From Gremmenia infestans (Eukaryota; Ascomycota; Leotiomycetes; Helotiales; Hamatocanthoscyphaceae), in contig JAFEVB010000031.1 of assembly GCA_032629725.1 (NCBI GenBank), positions 310,001 to 374,000 on the forward strand: a DNA stretch of 64,000 nt. The letters run 5' to 3'. A program made the position numbers and the translations under genes. The notes beneath the pieces were generated by a model. It was not told the origin of the DNA. It searched no databases and worked only from the letters and a program-made list of their open reading frames with translations. Positions 12,209 through 24,521 of the stretch are shown piece by piece (the first letter of the stretch is position 1; each line of letters starts with the position of its first letter).

Positions 12209-13882
12209 ATGTCTTTCGACTACTCATTCTCCTTTGGGCCAACAACTCCTCCCGAGTTTTCTTATGAGGATGCTTTGAACGAAGCTTCCTTCACTGTGGG
12301 CCACAGCCGATCAAGCTCCCATGCCTCGATGTACTCTATAGAATCATCACCTGACTCTGTCAACACTGGACTCACCACTCCTGCCAGATCGCCCATTAGA
12401 CAGCATGGCCCATTGTTGTTGCCCAAGATCCGTCCACAGGATCAAGAGATTCAGTCTCCTCCTAAGCGGTTCAAGAAGACTCCCTCGGCAACATCATTCA
12501 AGCGATCGCATACCAGGAGCTACACCAACCCTGAGTCAATCTCTTTTGCCCAGCATGATGGCATTCCTTCCCACACTCGCTCAATGTCTGTATTGTGTTC
12601 GCCGGTTACCTTTGCTCCATCATCGACACAAGGTCATGAGCGCCGAGCATCTAGCGTAGGCTTCGATGGATCGGCACTGGCAAAATATTCCTTTCCCACC
12701 TACCGTCAGATGCCAACATTCATGCAATCTGCAACAAACCCCCAAGCCGAGACTTTCATGCCTCAGAACTTCTACCAGACGCAGACGCACACACCGCAAC
12801 GTACTCCTTCGCCTCTCCAGAACAGCCTTATGTTGGATGAGATGACCATCAACCCATTGGATGACGGAAACAACACTTCCCTCATGACATACCTCACCTT
12901 ACCCAACCCAGCTCCCGCCTTGGTGCGCCAACTCAACATCCACCTCCGCGACAGCAGCACCAAGCACTTCTGGTGGGACATCCGTCAAATCCGACCTTGG
13001 ACCTCTTTCAACCCCTCCACGATCAGCTCAATACCTGGCCTGCACGCACTACTCAGCATCAGCTTGCCCACAGTGACGTTTCCCACCCCACCACGTACTT
13101 CATTGCAGCCAGAAACAGAGGGTGAGCTGCACAACATCTACAACTCATTCTATGCCACCAAGCTCAACGCTGCACTTTCACTGTCCCTCGGCTCTCGCCA
13201 CATCATGATGCGCTCTTCAGCCAAAGGCACCAATGATCCCTCATTCATCTCCAACTATACAGATGACACTTCCCAGCTCATCTACGGACGGGGACTTGGG
13301 CGCGTCGTTGGACTCGTAAAGTCATTCGATCGCTGGAACACCGGCATGAGAGTCGAAGGAAACCACCGCAAAGTTGAATACCTCCGCGGACTATCGCACC
13401 TCCACCGCCAGATGCGCGAGCACGGCTGCAGATATGGCTTCATAATCACAGAGATCGAGTTGGTAGTTGTGCGCAACGGCGGCGAAAACGTGCCCCACTT
13501 CGGATACCTAGAGATCCAGACCATCCAACTCGCAGCTCACGATTCTCAGACTTCGACTTATGAAGAAGTAGAGGGCTCGTTTGTTGATGCTGGTGAGGAG
13601 AACGTTGTGCAGAGGCAGCCGAAGATGACGGCTCTGCTGGCGCTGTGGTATTTGCATATGCTTGCTAGGGATGATACCTTGCCGGGACAGGTGGGCTGGA
13701 AGAGCGAGATTGGCGCACCTGCTGAGGGCACTAGACGCAAATGTTTGCCAAAGGATGAGTGGATTCCTGAGCCACAGCTTGCGGAGAAGAGGGAGGCGAA
13801 GAGGGCGAGGGGGTGGGTTTGGCCTGAGGAGAGTGTGGGGAGGAAGGAGTTGGGGAAGAGGGGTGTGAGATATACTTGTTAG
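12209..13882 (+). CDS. Conserved fungal protein of unknown function with a disordered N-terminal half
   Basis: A single open frame of 557 codons without introns, starting at the first ATG after a CT-rich leader. Residues 1-230 are low-complexity, rich in Ser, Thr and Pro with many SP/TP sites (STGLTTPARSP, PQRTPSPLQ) and basic patches, which suggests a phosphorylated, possibly nuclear protein. Residues about 240-520 are a folded conserved region containing STKHFWWDIRQIRPWTSF, then CRYGFIITEIELVVVRNG and HFGYLEIQTIQLA. The last pair recalls the beta-strand/acidic pattern of PD-(D/E)XK-like fungal modules, but this is only a resemblance. The tail is basic (KREAKRARGWVW). I do not know a function. 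Confidence 0.88.
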   Translation: MSFDYSFSFGPTTPPEFSYEDALNEASFTVGHSRSSSHASMYSIESSPDSVNTGLTTPARSPIRQHGPLLLPKIRPQDQEIQSPPKRFKKTPSATSFKRSHTRSYTNPESISFAQHDGIPSHTRSMSVLCSPVTFAPSSTQGHERRASSVGFDGSALAKYSFPTYRQMPTFMQSATNPQAETFMPQNFYQTQTHTPQRTPSPLQNSLMLDEMTINPLDDGNNTSLMTYLTLPNPAPALVRQLNIHLRDSSTKHFWWDIRQIRPWTSFNPSTISSIPGLHALLSISLPTVTFPTPPRTSLQPETEGELHNIYNSFYATKLNAALSLSLGSRHIMMRSSAKGTNDPSFISNYTDDTSQLIYGRGLGRVVGLVKSFDRWNTGMRVEGNHRKVEYLRGLSHLHRQMREHGCRYGFIITEIELVVVRNGGENVPHFGYLEIQTIQLAAHDSQTSTYEEVEGSFVDAGEENVVQRQPKMTALLALWYLHMLARDDTLPGQVGWKSEIGAPAEGTRRKCLPKDEWIPEPQLAEKREAKRARGWVWPEESVGRKELGKRGVRYTC

Positions 13883-14284
13883 AGAATTTGTACTGCTGGT
13901 CAGTCGAAGAAAAAAAAGCGGTGGGTGGTATGATTAATGGGTTCATGCTTTATGGCTTGAATGTCTTATATAATATAAATGTTTGAATAATGTTCGAATA
14001 TCATTCGTCGTGATTTTTATTTTGTTGCGTCAACATCTCACAACACATGAGGTTTCCCCCAAATCGACTTTCCTTAGGCAATGAACAAGTAACATCAATG
14101 AACCAATGAAAAAGTTGATCCCCAATAGGAATAGTTACAAATGGTTCGTGACTTGAGGGGAAAGAGGGGTATCACGTGGGTAATCCTTCACCGTAAGGCT
14201 GAAGGCTTTGGGTGAATCCTCAAGCAATACGCTCTGCTTGAGCAAGACACCGTTTTTTCAAAGAAAGTCATTCCAACACTAGTA
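13883..14284. other. Spacer with 3' UTR and oligoribonuclease promoter
   Basis: About 400 bases. The left part is AT-rich and has repeated AATGTT/AATAT strings near 13965-14000, compatible with polyadenylation signals. No gene was seen. Confidence 0.5.
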
Positions 14285-15024
14285 ATGGCACACTCACTCA
14301 GCAGCAGCCATCCGCTGGTATGGATCGATTGCGAGGTACGTACGAGAACAACAACTTCAATCTCCACGTAGGTCCGCCTACTAATACTGTAGCTCGCCAT
14401 CAGATGACCGGACTCGATCTAGACAACGACGTGATTATCGAGATTTTCTGTGTCATCACCAATGGAAACCTGGATGTGCTGGACGAGGAAGGCTGGGGCG
14501 CAGTGATCCATCAATCGAAGGAGACAATGGATAAGATGGTAACCTCACCTCCACCTTGCCCAAGCCATATCCCTCCCACTCGAGATGGATAGAACCGGAC
14601 TGACCGGGTACGGCACACACAACAGGACGAATGGTGCACCCGAACCCACGGCGCCAGCGGCCTCACCGCCGCCGTAATCGCCTCGTCCACAACCGCCGAA
14701 GAAGCCTCAACGGCCCTGCTCTCCTACATCAAGCGCTTCGTGCCGGAGCCCAAACGCGCGCTGCTCGCGGGCAACACGGTGCACGCCGATAAGGCGTTCC
14801 TACGCAAAGAGCCGTACAAGAAAGTGCATGACCACTTCAGCCATCGCATACTGGACGTCAGTTCGCTGAAGGAGGCGGCGAAGCGCTGGTGCGAGCTGGA
14901 TGTGCTGGTCGGGGTGCCGAAGAAGATGCTGCTGCACCAGGCAAAGGCGGATATTTTGGAGAGTATTGAAGAGGCGAGGTATTATAAGGAGACTATTTTC
15001 CAACGGCCGAGAGGGAAGAAGTAG
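14285..15024 (+). CDS. REX2: Oligoribonuclease, DEDDh 3'-5' exoribonuclease (REX2 type)
   Basis: Three exons: 14285-14335, 14404-14538 and 14626-15024; 194 residues. It degrades 2-5 nt RNA fragments and in fungi acts in mitochondria. Catalytic residues are visible: Asp15 and Glu17 in WIDCEMTGLD, the Asn/Asp pair in GNTVHADKAFL, and the final HxxxxD as HQAKAD. The first intron falls exactly between E17 and M18 of the active-site motif. HRILDVSS and EARYYKETIF match the family. The short N-terminus (MAHSLSSSHPLVW) is not a convincing mitochondrial presequence, so this isoform may be cytosolic or an upstream start may exist. Length compares well with bacterial Orn (about 180). Confidence 0.92.
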
Positions 15025-15328
15025 ATGAATGAAGAAGAGGATATAATAATTGTGAGACGAAGTGCATTTTTCTATCTTCCTGTAGATACTGTCAATATTA
15101 ATTGATGCGATCAGATGTTGGGTGATGAAAGGTAAGTTCTCGTCGAATGATTGGCCGCAACCCCTCCATGGCCCCTGCTAAATGACGCCCACCTCAACGA
15201 AGTCCCACGGTCGATCATAAGGTTGCCGCTTCTTAAATTTCCCCCAATCCTCTTCTCTCCAAACACAATCTGCCATAGTTTCCTCACAGTTTTGCAGCAT
15301 TCAGAAGATTTCCAAACAAAAAGCAATC
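15025..15328. other. Spacer and phosphoglucomutase promoter
   Basis: About 300 bases with the 3' end of the oligoribonuclease gene and the leader of the phosphoglucomutase gene. The segment directly before the ATG at 15329 is CT/CA-rich. Nothing else was seen. Confidence 0.5.
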
Positions 15329-17180
15329 ATGAGTGTCAAAGAAGTCTCCCTCACTCCCTTCACCGACCAGAAGCCCGGAACGTAAGTAAACACCACACCC
15401 CACCCCACCCCCACCCCGCCTGCCCCCCCTCGCCAGCTCACACAACACAAAAAATAACAACTGCCACCTCACAGCTCCGGCCTCCGGAAAAAGGTCGTCG
15501 TCTTCCAGCAACCCCATTACAGCGAATCCTTCGTCACCTCTATCCTCCTCTCAATCCCAGAAGGCGTTAAGGACAGTTTCCTGGTTATTGGCGGTGATGG
15601 ACGATACTGGAACCCCGAGGTCGTGCAGTTGATTGCCAAGATTGGAGCTGCGTATGGCGTGAAGAAGCTTCTGATCGGCCAGCATGGTATTCTGAGTACG
15701 CCTGCTGCTTCCCACGTTATCAGGAAACGCAAGGCAACCGGCGGTATCTTGTTGACTGCTAGTCACAATGCTGGAGGTGAGTCGTACCAATTGATATTCT
15801 GCGCATAACTAATTGGGGTTTAGGTCCTAAGAATGATTTTGGTATCAAGTACAACCTTGCGAATGGTGGACCAGCTCCGGAATCAGTCACGAACAAGATT
15901 TTTGCAGCTTCCAAGAGCTTGACCTCCTACAAGATCGCCGATATCCCAGATGTGGACATTGCTACAATTGGAACCAAGACATACGGCTCGTTGGAGGTGG
16001 AGATCATTGATTCGACCGCAGACTATGTGGATATGCTGAAAGACATCTTTGACTTTCCTCTGATCAAGAAGTTTTTCCAAACACACACTGACTTCAAGGT
16101 CCTCTTCGATGCTCTTTCCGGTGTCACCGGTCCTTACGGCAAGGATATCTTCGAACGAGAATTCGGCCTCCCAAGCTCCAGCACACAAAACTGTATTCCT
16201 TCGCCAGATTTTAATGGTGGCCACCCAGATCCTAATCTCACATATGCACACTCTCTCGTCGAGGCTGTTGACAAGGGAAAGATCCACTTTGGAGCTGCAA
16301 GTGATGGAGACGGAGACCGTAACATGATTTACGGAGCTAATGCTTTCGTCTCGCCTGGAGACAGTCTAGCAATCATCGCTCACCATGCCAAACTCATCCC
16401 CTACTTCAAGAAGCAAGGTGTCTATGGTCTTGCTCGTAGTATGCCAACATCCGGCGCTGTCGACCTTGTAGCCAAGGCTCAAGGACTAAACTGCTACGAG
16501 GTTCCTACGGGCTGGAAATTCTTCTGCGCTCTGTTCGATGCCGACAAGCTTTCTATCTGTGGCGAAGAGTCTTTCGGTACAGGAAGCAACCACATCCGTG
16601 AGAAAGATGGTCTGTGGGCTGTTGTGGCTTGGTTAAACATCATTGCTGGTATCGGAGAAGCGAACCCAGATGTTACTCCTAGCATTGCAAAGATCCAGCA
16701 TGATTTCTGGACTACATATGGTCGTACTTTCTTCACTCGATATGATTATGAGAATGTCAGCGGTGAGGGTGCTGCAGAGGTCGTGAAAGGTTTGACCGAG
16801 AAGATTGCGGATAAGTCGTTTGTTGGTAGTAAGATTGGCGGTATGTCTTTCCCTTCCAGAAACCTGTTCTTTATTAACATATTGCAGACCGCACAGTCGC
16901 CGAGGCAGATGACTTCTCATACACCGATCTTGATGGCAGCGTCTCGCCCAACCAAGGTCTGTATGTGAAATTCTCAGACGGCTCTCGCATCGTAGTCCGT
17001 CTGTCCGGCACTGGCTCATCTGGCGCTACAATTCGTCTATACATTGAAAAGCACACCTCGGATGCTTCAACGTACGGAAAAGACGCTCAAGATTACCTGA
17101 AGCCCGATATTGAGCTTGCTACTGGGTTCTTGAAGTTCCAAGAACATATCGGACGGACGGAACCGGATGTCAAGACATAG
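15329..17180 (+). CDS. PGM2: Phosphoglucomutase
   Basis: Four exons: 15329-15381, 15475-15776, 15824-16840 and 16888-17180; 554 residues, the usual length. It interconverts glucose-1-phosphate and glucose-6-phosphate in the cytosol, linking glycogen/trehalose and cell-wall UDP-glucose synthesis to glycolysis. The phosphoserine is Ser114 in LTASHNAGG, the metal loop is DGDGDRN at about residue 279, the sugar-binding loop is CGEESFGTGSNH, and the phosphate-binding RLSGTGSSGATIRLYIE lies near the end. The second intron splits the codon directly after the catalytic loop. The short first exon encodes the conserved TPFTDQKPGTSGLRKK start. All hallmark residues are present, so the protein should be active. 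Confidence 0.96.
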
Positions 17181-18363
17181 ACTACTTGTTATAAGGAGTC
17201 CAGTTGCGCGTACTAGCTTTCTTTACATTGATAGATGAAGATAATGGGTTTATGATGATGAGAGAACTGCAGATTGTTTATACCTCACGAACGAAATTGA
17301 AACATGACTTTTAGACAGACCACATTATGCATTGCAACATTCAAGAATAAGATCAAGAAACATGTCTGTATTGTAAGATATCAAATACTCCGTAATGTTT
17401 CATTCTCAGTCTTAGTCTCACACTCAAGGTAGAGGGTGCGTTGGGTGAAATAACGTGGTTTTGTATTGTATTACAGACACAGCTTCCACCCTTCCCCCCT
17501 TCCTCGGGTCTTTTGGCGTTAGTATAGCGCTGATGAAGTGTTTGTGTGTATTTATACATGAGGAGCCAAGGATAAATGGCGCGGAGGTATGTGGTTTGTT
17601 TTGAAATATAAGTTATAAAAAGGAATGGGGAGGCGGGGGGGAGGGAGATAGCTGTTTTGGGAGAAGGTATAGATGGATGTAGAAAGGTCTGCGGAGGCAT
17701 TGCGTTTTATTAAATATAGCATTATATCACTACTCGCCGCTGCTGCTGCTGCCATGGTCATATACATATATGGCCTTGAATACAACGTTGAAGAAAGAGA
17801 TCTTGATGCATATTCCTTCTTGGAATTAAAGAAAAAGATGAAGCAAAACTTTGTCTGGTTTCGAATAATGAAATGAATGATGGTCAAATGCAATTGTCTG
17901 TATACTGTATGCGTGTAGGTGGAATAAGGTAGAGTCGTAGACTTTGAATCCTCTTTTAAAATGTCATGTAAGGCGAAGTGGAGTTGTAGCCGTCTCTGTA
18001 TGCGATGTGGGGCAGGTAGGGCAGGGCAGGCACATCCAGCTTTACTATACGCTGCATGAGCTCATGATTCTTATGAAAGCAGGATATTCATAAATCGGTC
18101 GTTTGGCACGGGATAAGGAGGACTGACTGCAGTGACTGGTCTTGTATTGCCTTGTAATGCTTGCATCCGTCGAGATTTTATCATGTTCGACGGATCTGAT
18201 GAACGAGGGTCATCGTAAGTGCATATATCCTGGAACTTTCTTGTTCGCAAAGATTCGGCTTTTTGAAAGCAGGTGCTTATGAAAGCATTGGGTCCATCTC
18301 TATTTTCGCTGGTGAAGTTGCGGCCTCCGTGTCTTTATCAGTGTTCGAAGTCGAAGAGTATAT
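17181..18363. other. Intergenic spacer
   Basis: About 1.2 kb between phosphoglucomutase and the decayed ankyrin gene. The segment 17690-17880 is AT-rich with a GCTGCTGCTGCTGCC run. A TACTCCGTA motif occurs at 17386. No gene was recognised. Confidence 0.5.
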
Positions 18364-21300
18364 CTACAGTTTCGCATGTAAAGTTGCTTCCTCCACATGT
18401 TCATCAAAATTCGATGCCGAATTTGAGCCTCTCTTGCACGGTGATGGCGGCGTAATAGGAGATGGCGGTGAAACTGTCGAGACCCCTAGGTCTCCTTCTA
18501 AATCCTCAAGATTCGCAGATCCTGGTGTAGAGGTTGCAGGTAACATTGGTGTGATTTTGGGTATTTGCGACTCATCATCTGTATGATTGCTGTCGCTGTT
18601 CTGGCTGATAGATAGCTCGTTCACAGTATCTGAGGGCGATCCATCCGTTATGGTGATTTGCAGTTGACTAACAGAACTCCCTGATGACTTGGTCCCTCTT
18701 TAGGTTCTGGAATTTCTTCCACATTCACTAGATGGGATCGTTTCGGTAGAACGAGGACCGGTTCTTCATCAAGTCCTTCTATGCCCAAGTCCTTGTATCG
18801 ATTCAGGATCCTTATCACCGATGGGTAAGAAGATGCCAATTGCATAGCCTCGTCACTTACAGGCCCAGCGCCATGTCGCAAAAGCCACTTTGTTGCATCT
18901 ACTCTGCCCATTGCACACGTCGCGTTCAGCGCACTTCCATGGGGCCCTCTAGCAGGTACCACTTCAGCGCCTGCATCAAGCAGAATGTCCATCACTTCGA
19001 CTGCGCGGTTGATAACTCGCACAATACAATGGTGTGCCATATAAGGTGGAGTAGTTGTTGACATAAGAATGTAAAGCTTCTTTCGATTGTTCTTCTAAGA
19101 AACGATCAAGTATCCGGTTGAGGTGCTCTTTGAGGCAACAATAAGCGCATAAAAAGTTTAGCAGGTTTCCACATTCGTTGCGCTGTAACGATAATAAAGA
19201 ACTGTGGTCAATGATGTACAACATCACCTCGCTGTTGATCAAGATCTCGGATCGTAGACAAAATCTAGAGGCGTTGATCCATATATATCGCAAAGATCAA
19301 ACGAAAGCCCTAATTCAGATAAGCGTTCGAGAATTTTCAGGTCGTTATTACGTGCAGCGTAATGCAGTGCAGACCTTCCGAACATATTTACTATCGTAAT
19401 GTCCACAGATCGACCGAGCAGCTCTTCCATAATCTCTGCATGACCCTCGTCTACCGCGTGACTTAAGAGACTGTTTCCAAAAGGATCACAGGCCGATATA
19501 TTTGCTCCTGCATCTAATAACGCTTTCACCGCCTGGAGCTTGTTACTAAGAACAGCATAGTATAAGGGGTATGGCCAGAGCCATCGAGGAGATCAACGTC
19601 TGCACCGTAGTCGATTAAAATAGAAATTGCGTCGATTTGACCTGCGGAAGCAGCCAAATGTAAGGCTGTGCAAGTTGAGAGTTCGCTTGGCATGAACTTT
19701 CCTGGAGAGAGAGGTACCCGGGGTTCTTTGTATTGCCCTCTAATTTGAGCGTTGAGCATTCGTTGAGCTGATCCACCGGCCTGACTGCATTCGAATTCAA
19801 GCAATTTCGTCAGTGGCGCAGAAGTGCCTTGAAAAGCGGCAATATGAACAGGCTCCAGCCCAAAATCCGACATGCGCGCACCTTTATCCAGAAGCTTTTG
19901 GACAAGTTCGTCCATTGGTTGCCAGACCGAATATCCGCGTGTCCGTATCGTATGGCAGTCTGCAAGAGCGAGCAGCCATCAACGGGACCCTCATTAGGGT
20001 CAACCCCCAATGAGAGAAGTTGACGGCAAACGATGGATTGGCCTTCCTCGCAAGCTTTCTGAAGCTGAGGAGCACGAGGATCTTCAGGGGAACTGGATCC
20101 TGTCGCTATGCCATCATCTATAAGAGACGTCGAGTTGCGTCGCTTGGACGATTCTGTAAATCATCTAGTCAGTGGATGATTGAAATTTCAGAGCTACAGT
20201 GTCATCAATTCACCTTCTGTAATTGATGCAGACTTTAATGTTTGTGGATTTCCAGGATCGGATGTCAGATCTGCTGCGGTCCTACCAAGTTTGTTTCGAA
20301 CATTGACTAACGCCCCTCTTTGGAGCAAGATGTTCACACAACGAGAGTGTCCATCAAGTGCAGCTAGCTGAAGTGGAGTATGGCCCTTCAATCTTGTGGC
20401 AGCATTTATATCAGCCCCCCTGGATAGCAAAGCCTCAGCTACTGCTGAGTGACCCCTTGAGGCTGCCCAATGAAGTGCTCTGATATCATCAGCGCAGGGA
20501 ACATCTGGGTCGTCCAGAAGTTGTTGTTTCCAGAAACATGTGATAAAATCAGTGAAGCCGTATTTAGATGCTAAATGCAGAGGAGGTATTCCAAATTGAG
20601 TTTCTCTCCAGATCAATGAATTCTGCGCCCTCCGAATGTTTCCAGTCAACATTGTGATCCTGGAAATATTTCAGAATCTCGATATTTGCAGATCTTGCTA
20701 CAGTGTGAGCAATTGTTCTTCCCAACTCATCTGTGAAAGACGAATCTACCCCTCTATCAAGCAGTATCTTGCACATCTCGGGCTGATAGGTCGATATAGC
20801 GAGGGCAATCGCGGTAGTTTTCGACGGTCCTGCCTGTGTGTTGATCTGGGCACCTTTGGCTAGTAGAGCGCGAACAACCCTGGTATTTTTCCTCTTGACT
20901 GCCTCAATGAGCACAGTTATACCATCATCAGCCCCCGTGTCACAAGCGTTGGCTCCATGCTCTAAAAGATACTCGACTAGTTCGGCGGTGATTTGATTGT
21001 CCACACAATCATGCTCCACGACTTCAGTCAGAGCAGTCGTAGCTCCAGGAGTTTCCAGTTTGGCATTTATGTCTGCGCCATTTTCTACCAATATCTTGGT
21101 GGTAGCTAGGCTCTCTCCCTACGATGAGGCAGCGAGGATGACAGCTGTCTTCTTTTGCTCTTCCGATCTCTCGTTGATGTTGGCTCCATGCTCAATCATC
21201 AGCTTGACAAGATCAGGAGTGCCATGGCTCGCTGCTAGGAGAAATGGGGTATATTTGGATTGGCTATCCTGGTGATCCCTGAAGTTGACATTGGCGCCTT

Positions 21301-23985
21301 TCAGGACTAGCATTTCTATGCTTTTTCGCTCTTTCGACGTGGTCGCTAGCATCAGAGGGGTCTGGAAGGCGGAGTTGAGACATTCTAGCTTGGGATCGTA
21401 ATCTAGCAATAGTTTTACTATATCTGTAAAGCCGCCCGATATAGCTCTGTGTAGAGGAGTACCACAGCCTTCGCGGCCCGCGTCAGCCTGGGCATTTTGT
21501 TGGAGCAAGCTTTCAACAACCTCAACATGACCGTTTGCGGCACCAAGAAACAAAGCATTTTTTTCCCTGCAAAATTTGTAGTTCAATATCTGGATGTTGC
21601 TCAAGCACCAAATCCACTATAGAAACCATTCCCGCCTCTGATGCCTCGTGCATGATTGTTGAGTGAGTCCCCGGATCCTTTGCATGGATGTTTGCTTTGG
21701 CTTGAATTAGTATCTCAGCGGATTTCCAAGATCTTTTCATAGAGGCCAACACCAGCGGGGTATACTGAGAAGCACTGAGTTGCTCCAGATCCGCGTTGGC
21801 ATCAATAAGAACCTGAGTACAGCGAACCGCATTGTAAGAAGCGGCATAGTGCAAGGGCGCTCCCACAACACCTCGCGGCCTGGCATTGACGTCCGCTTTT
21901 CTTTCTACCAATAGCGCCAAGGTAGCGGCTAAGTCCTTGAAGCATGCGTAATGACTGGGGCGATAGCCTGTGTTGCATTCGCTGTCGAATGGTGAGTGTC
22001 GCTCGAGGAAATTCTCAACGACTTTCTTGAAGCCTAGCTGTGCAGCAAGATGGATTGGTAATTGACCATTCTGAGTTCGTAGCAGTCAACAATGGATCTC
22101 GAGCGACTAATTCGTTGACGATCGCTTCACGACCGGGAGTTCCAGCTAGTTTGTCATTGGCCAGAGCCAAATGGATAGGAAGGTTGTTCTGTTCGTTAAC
22201 TGAGGTAGTACCAATGCCTACCTTCAATAAAGAACAGAATGTGTCATAGTCTCCTAGTTGAATGGCGATAAAAAGATCCTCCTGGCGGGCGATTTGGGGA
22301 TCGTGGTCAAGCAACATATCGACAATTCTCGAAATGCCACCCTGTACTGCGCGAGAGAACGCTTTTCGATCAACTTGAACACCGTATACCAAGAATAATG
22401 GAACAAGTTCTCGCCAACCTTTAGTCACCGCGAGATGGAAAGCTTCCTGAACTTGATCGGAAAAGTCGTCCGCCAAGGGACTGCCTTTCAGCTGCTCAAG
22501 CCGCAACTTAACCCTTGAAGGCGACTCCTTGCCTTACATTTGTCATTAAACTCTTTGCAAATGATATTCTCTCTGAGGCACTCATTGTACCCTTCAGAGT
22601 TTGAGTTCCAGTGAGGGGAGTAGCCTCAGTCTCAAAACTTTGCAATTCTTCTGCCATCATCAGGAACATCGACTGGTCGGATTGAGCTAAAGAAGTGTCA
22701 AGCTGGCGGCGGAGTAGAACCTGCACACCTGGCTGGATACGATCAGCTTTGATGTCGAATAACCTTTTTGCAAAGTCGATTGTTTTAGAAGTAATTTTCG
22801 CGCCCGACATAAGAAGCAAGCTCACAAAATCTTCTTCTTCGCTACTAACAAGTAGGGCAATATCAAGTGGATCAAATGCCGAGTGTTCTGATCCGTTTTG
22901 GAGATCGGCATTGTGGTCGATGAGTAGCTTGACAGTCTTGAATTTGGTTCGATTTGAACCGTGTTCCATAGCTCCGTCAGTCCAGGCGGCAGTGTGGGAG
23001 ATGCCTTTACGATCCTGCACATATTTGATTGTTTGGCTTTGAGCGGACGATATGCAGCTGGCCAGAATCTTCTGGAAGTCTATATCTCTCGTTACTCGCA
23101 ACGTCTCGATAATATTGAAGTCGGAATGCTTTTCGTCATCATGCTCCAGAAAACTTTGGAGACCAGGAGAGGACATTAAGTCTTGAAAATCAGTCGTCGT
23201 GACAGATATATCTCGAAGAGATCCTCTTCCTATGAGGGCACAATGAACAGGCTTTCCAATACCACTCTCAAGGTTTGGTGAAAATTCCCGAAGCAGATAT
23301 TCCGAAACTTCAGGCAAAGCAAGCAGTGTGGCCCAATGGAGAGGAGATGCCTCCATGCACCCCTTATATATTCTGCACTCCACATCGATGCAAGAGTTAT
23401 TTTCAGCCATTAAAACACATTGATTCCAAAGTCTAAATCGACCTGTGATTTTAGGGTCAAATAACCTTTGGGTGGCGTCCATGATATCGTGATTAGCAAA
23501 ATTTCCTTCAACATAATAGTACCAATATTGACTGGCATGGTGGATAAAAGGGTGTTCGAGTACGAGACATCGGTACTGGTCCAGAGTCTTCGTGGGCCCT
23601 CTCTCGAAAGTTTTGAGATTGAGATATGTCAAACACGTTCTTGCAAGCAACAATTTCCCTCCAGATTGGTTCATTTGATAGACCGCAATCTCTGGAGACG
23701 ACCGGGTATCAATCGAATGAAGGTACTGCTTGACAGAAAAGTGAGCAAGCTCCAAGCAATCTGTCGTACGTACTGTAGGCGCTGTGACTGAAGTTCCACA
23801 ACGTTGGTTCCGGCTGATGGCGTTCTACGAGGATTTTCTTTCGTCGTTCTAGTAGCACGAGCCTCGAGGACACGCTGCCTGCCAAGATAGAAATCAGTCC
23901 ATGCCAGACCGAGATGGAAACTTACAGGACAGAGTTTTCTCGAGATAATTGAAATGATTGAATTGAATATACTAGCACATTCCAA
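18364..23985 (-). pseudogene. Decayed ankyrin-repeat gene, remnant of an NLR-type (NACHT/winged-helix/ankyrin) protein
   Basis: The minus strand encodes a continuous array of ankyrin repeats broken into at least ten frames. The 5' part (23755-22508) opens with LELAHFSVKQYLHS, the winged-helix signature that in fungal NLR-type proteins follows a NACHT NTPase; no NACHT, P-loop or credible ATG is found upstream. Ankyrin consensus then recurs, e.g. GTPLHRAISGGFTDIVKLLL, HTPLQLAALDGHSRCVNILL and GRSALHYAARNNDLKILERL. Two plausible introns are 22492-22537 and 20154-20213. The frame breaks are near 22071 (one extra base), 21558-21564 (a run of seven A on the coding strand where six would keep the frame), 21119-21121 (in-frame TAG), about 20601, 19930, 19560, 19270, 19020 and 18690. 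The last part is a Ser/Pro-rich tail. Flanking genes are intact, so poor base quality everywhere is unlikely. Interpretation: a truncated, dying allorecognition/immunity-type gene. Confidence 0.8.
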
Positions 23986-24521
23986 GTAGAGATATGGATC
24001 GGAGGTTTCTCTTCTGTCTACCTACTTCATCAGAGATCAAAGAGCATCAGACATTCATGAGTGCAAGACCATAAAAGGAAAGAAAGACTATCGTCTACTT
24101 AGCATAGTCACGTCGTTGTAGAGGCACCAGGAAGTGGGTATTAGCTTAGTCAGCGCTTATAAAGGAAACCCCAAACCAGTATGTACTACCTTACAGCCAG
24201 AGTACCTACCTACCTACTTGTATAAGTAAAAGATCGGGACCTGCTCGAAAATCATCATCGTCAGTGCAAAAATTGCAGGTCTTGCATTAACATGAAGCCT
24301 GCAAGTCACAATATCTTAATCGTAGGACAAGCTCGGGAACTGTGGAAGGGGAGCGCAGGTATTCAAATGGCTCTCAATGCGCATAATTCATTATTACAGA
24401 ATTTTCATCATTGATATAACTGCTTGAAATGAATCGGTATCCACAGAAACGCCGTTCCCAATCCCAATATCATATACCATTCATCGTCTACATCAAAAAA
24501 TCGCATCATCAATTTCCTCCA
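23986..24521. other. Spacer upstream of the ankyrin pseudogene
   Basis: About 540 bases, AT-rich, between the 5' end of the decayed ankyrin gene and the 3' end of the next minus-strand gene. The missing NACHT-coding part of the pseudogene would be expected here but no trace of a P-loop or Walker B motif was seen. Confidence 0.5.

Noticed and set aside
23986..24430. Search for the missing NACHT P-loop upstream of the ankyrin pseudogene
   Set aside because: No GxxxxGK[ST] motif or other NTPase block was found in any frame; the NACHT part seems absent, not merely frameshifted.
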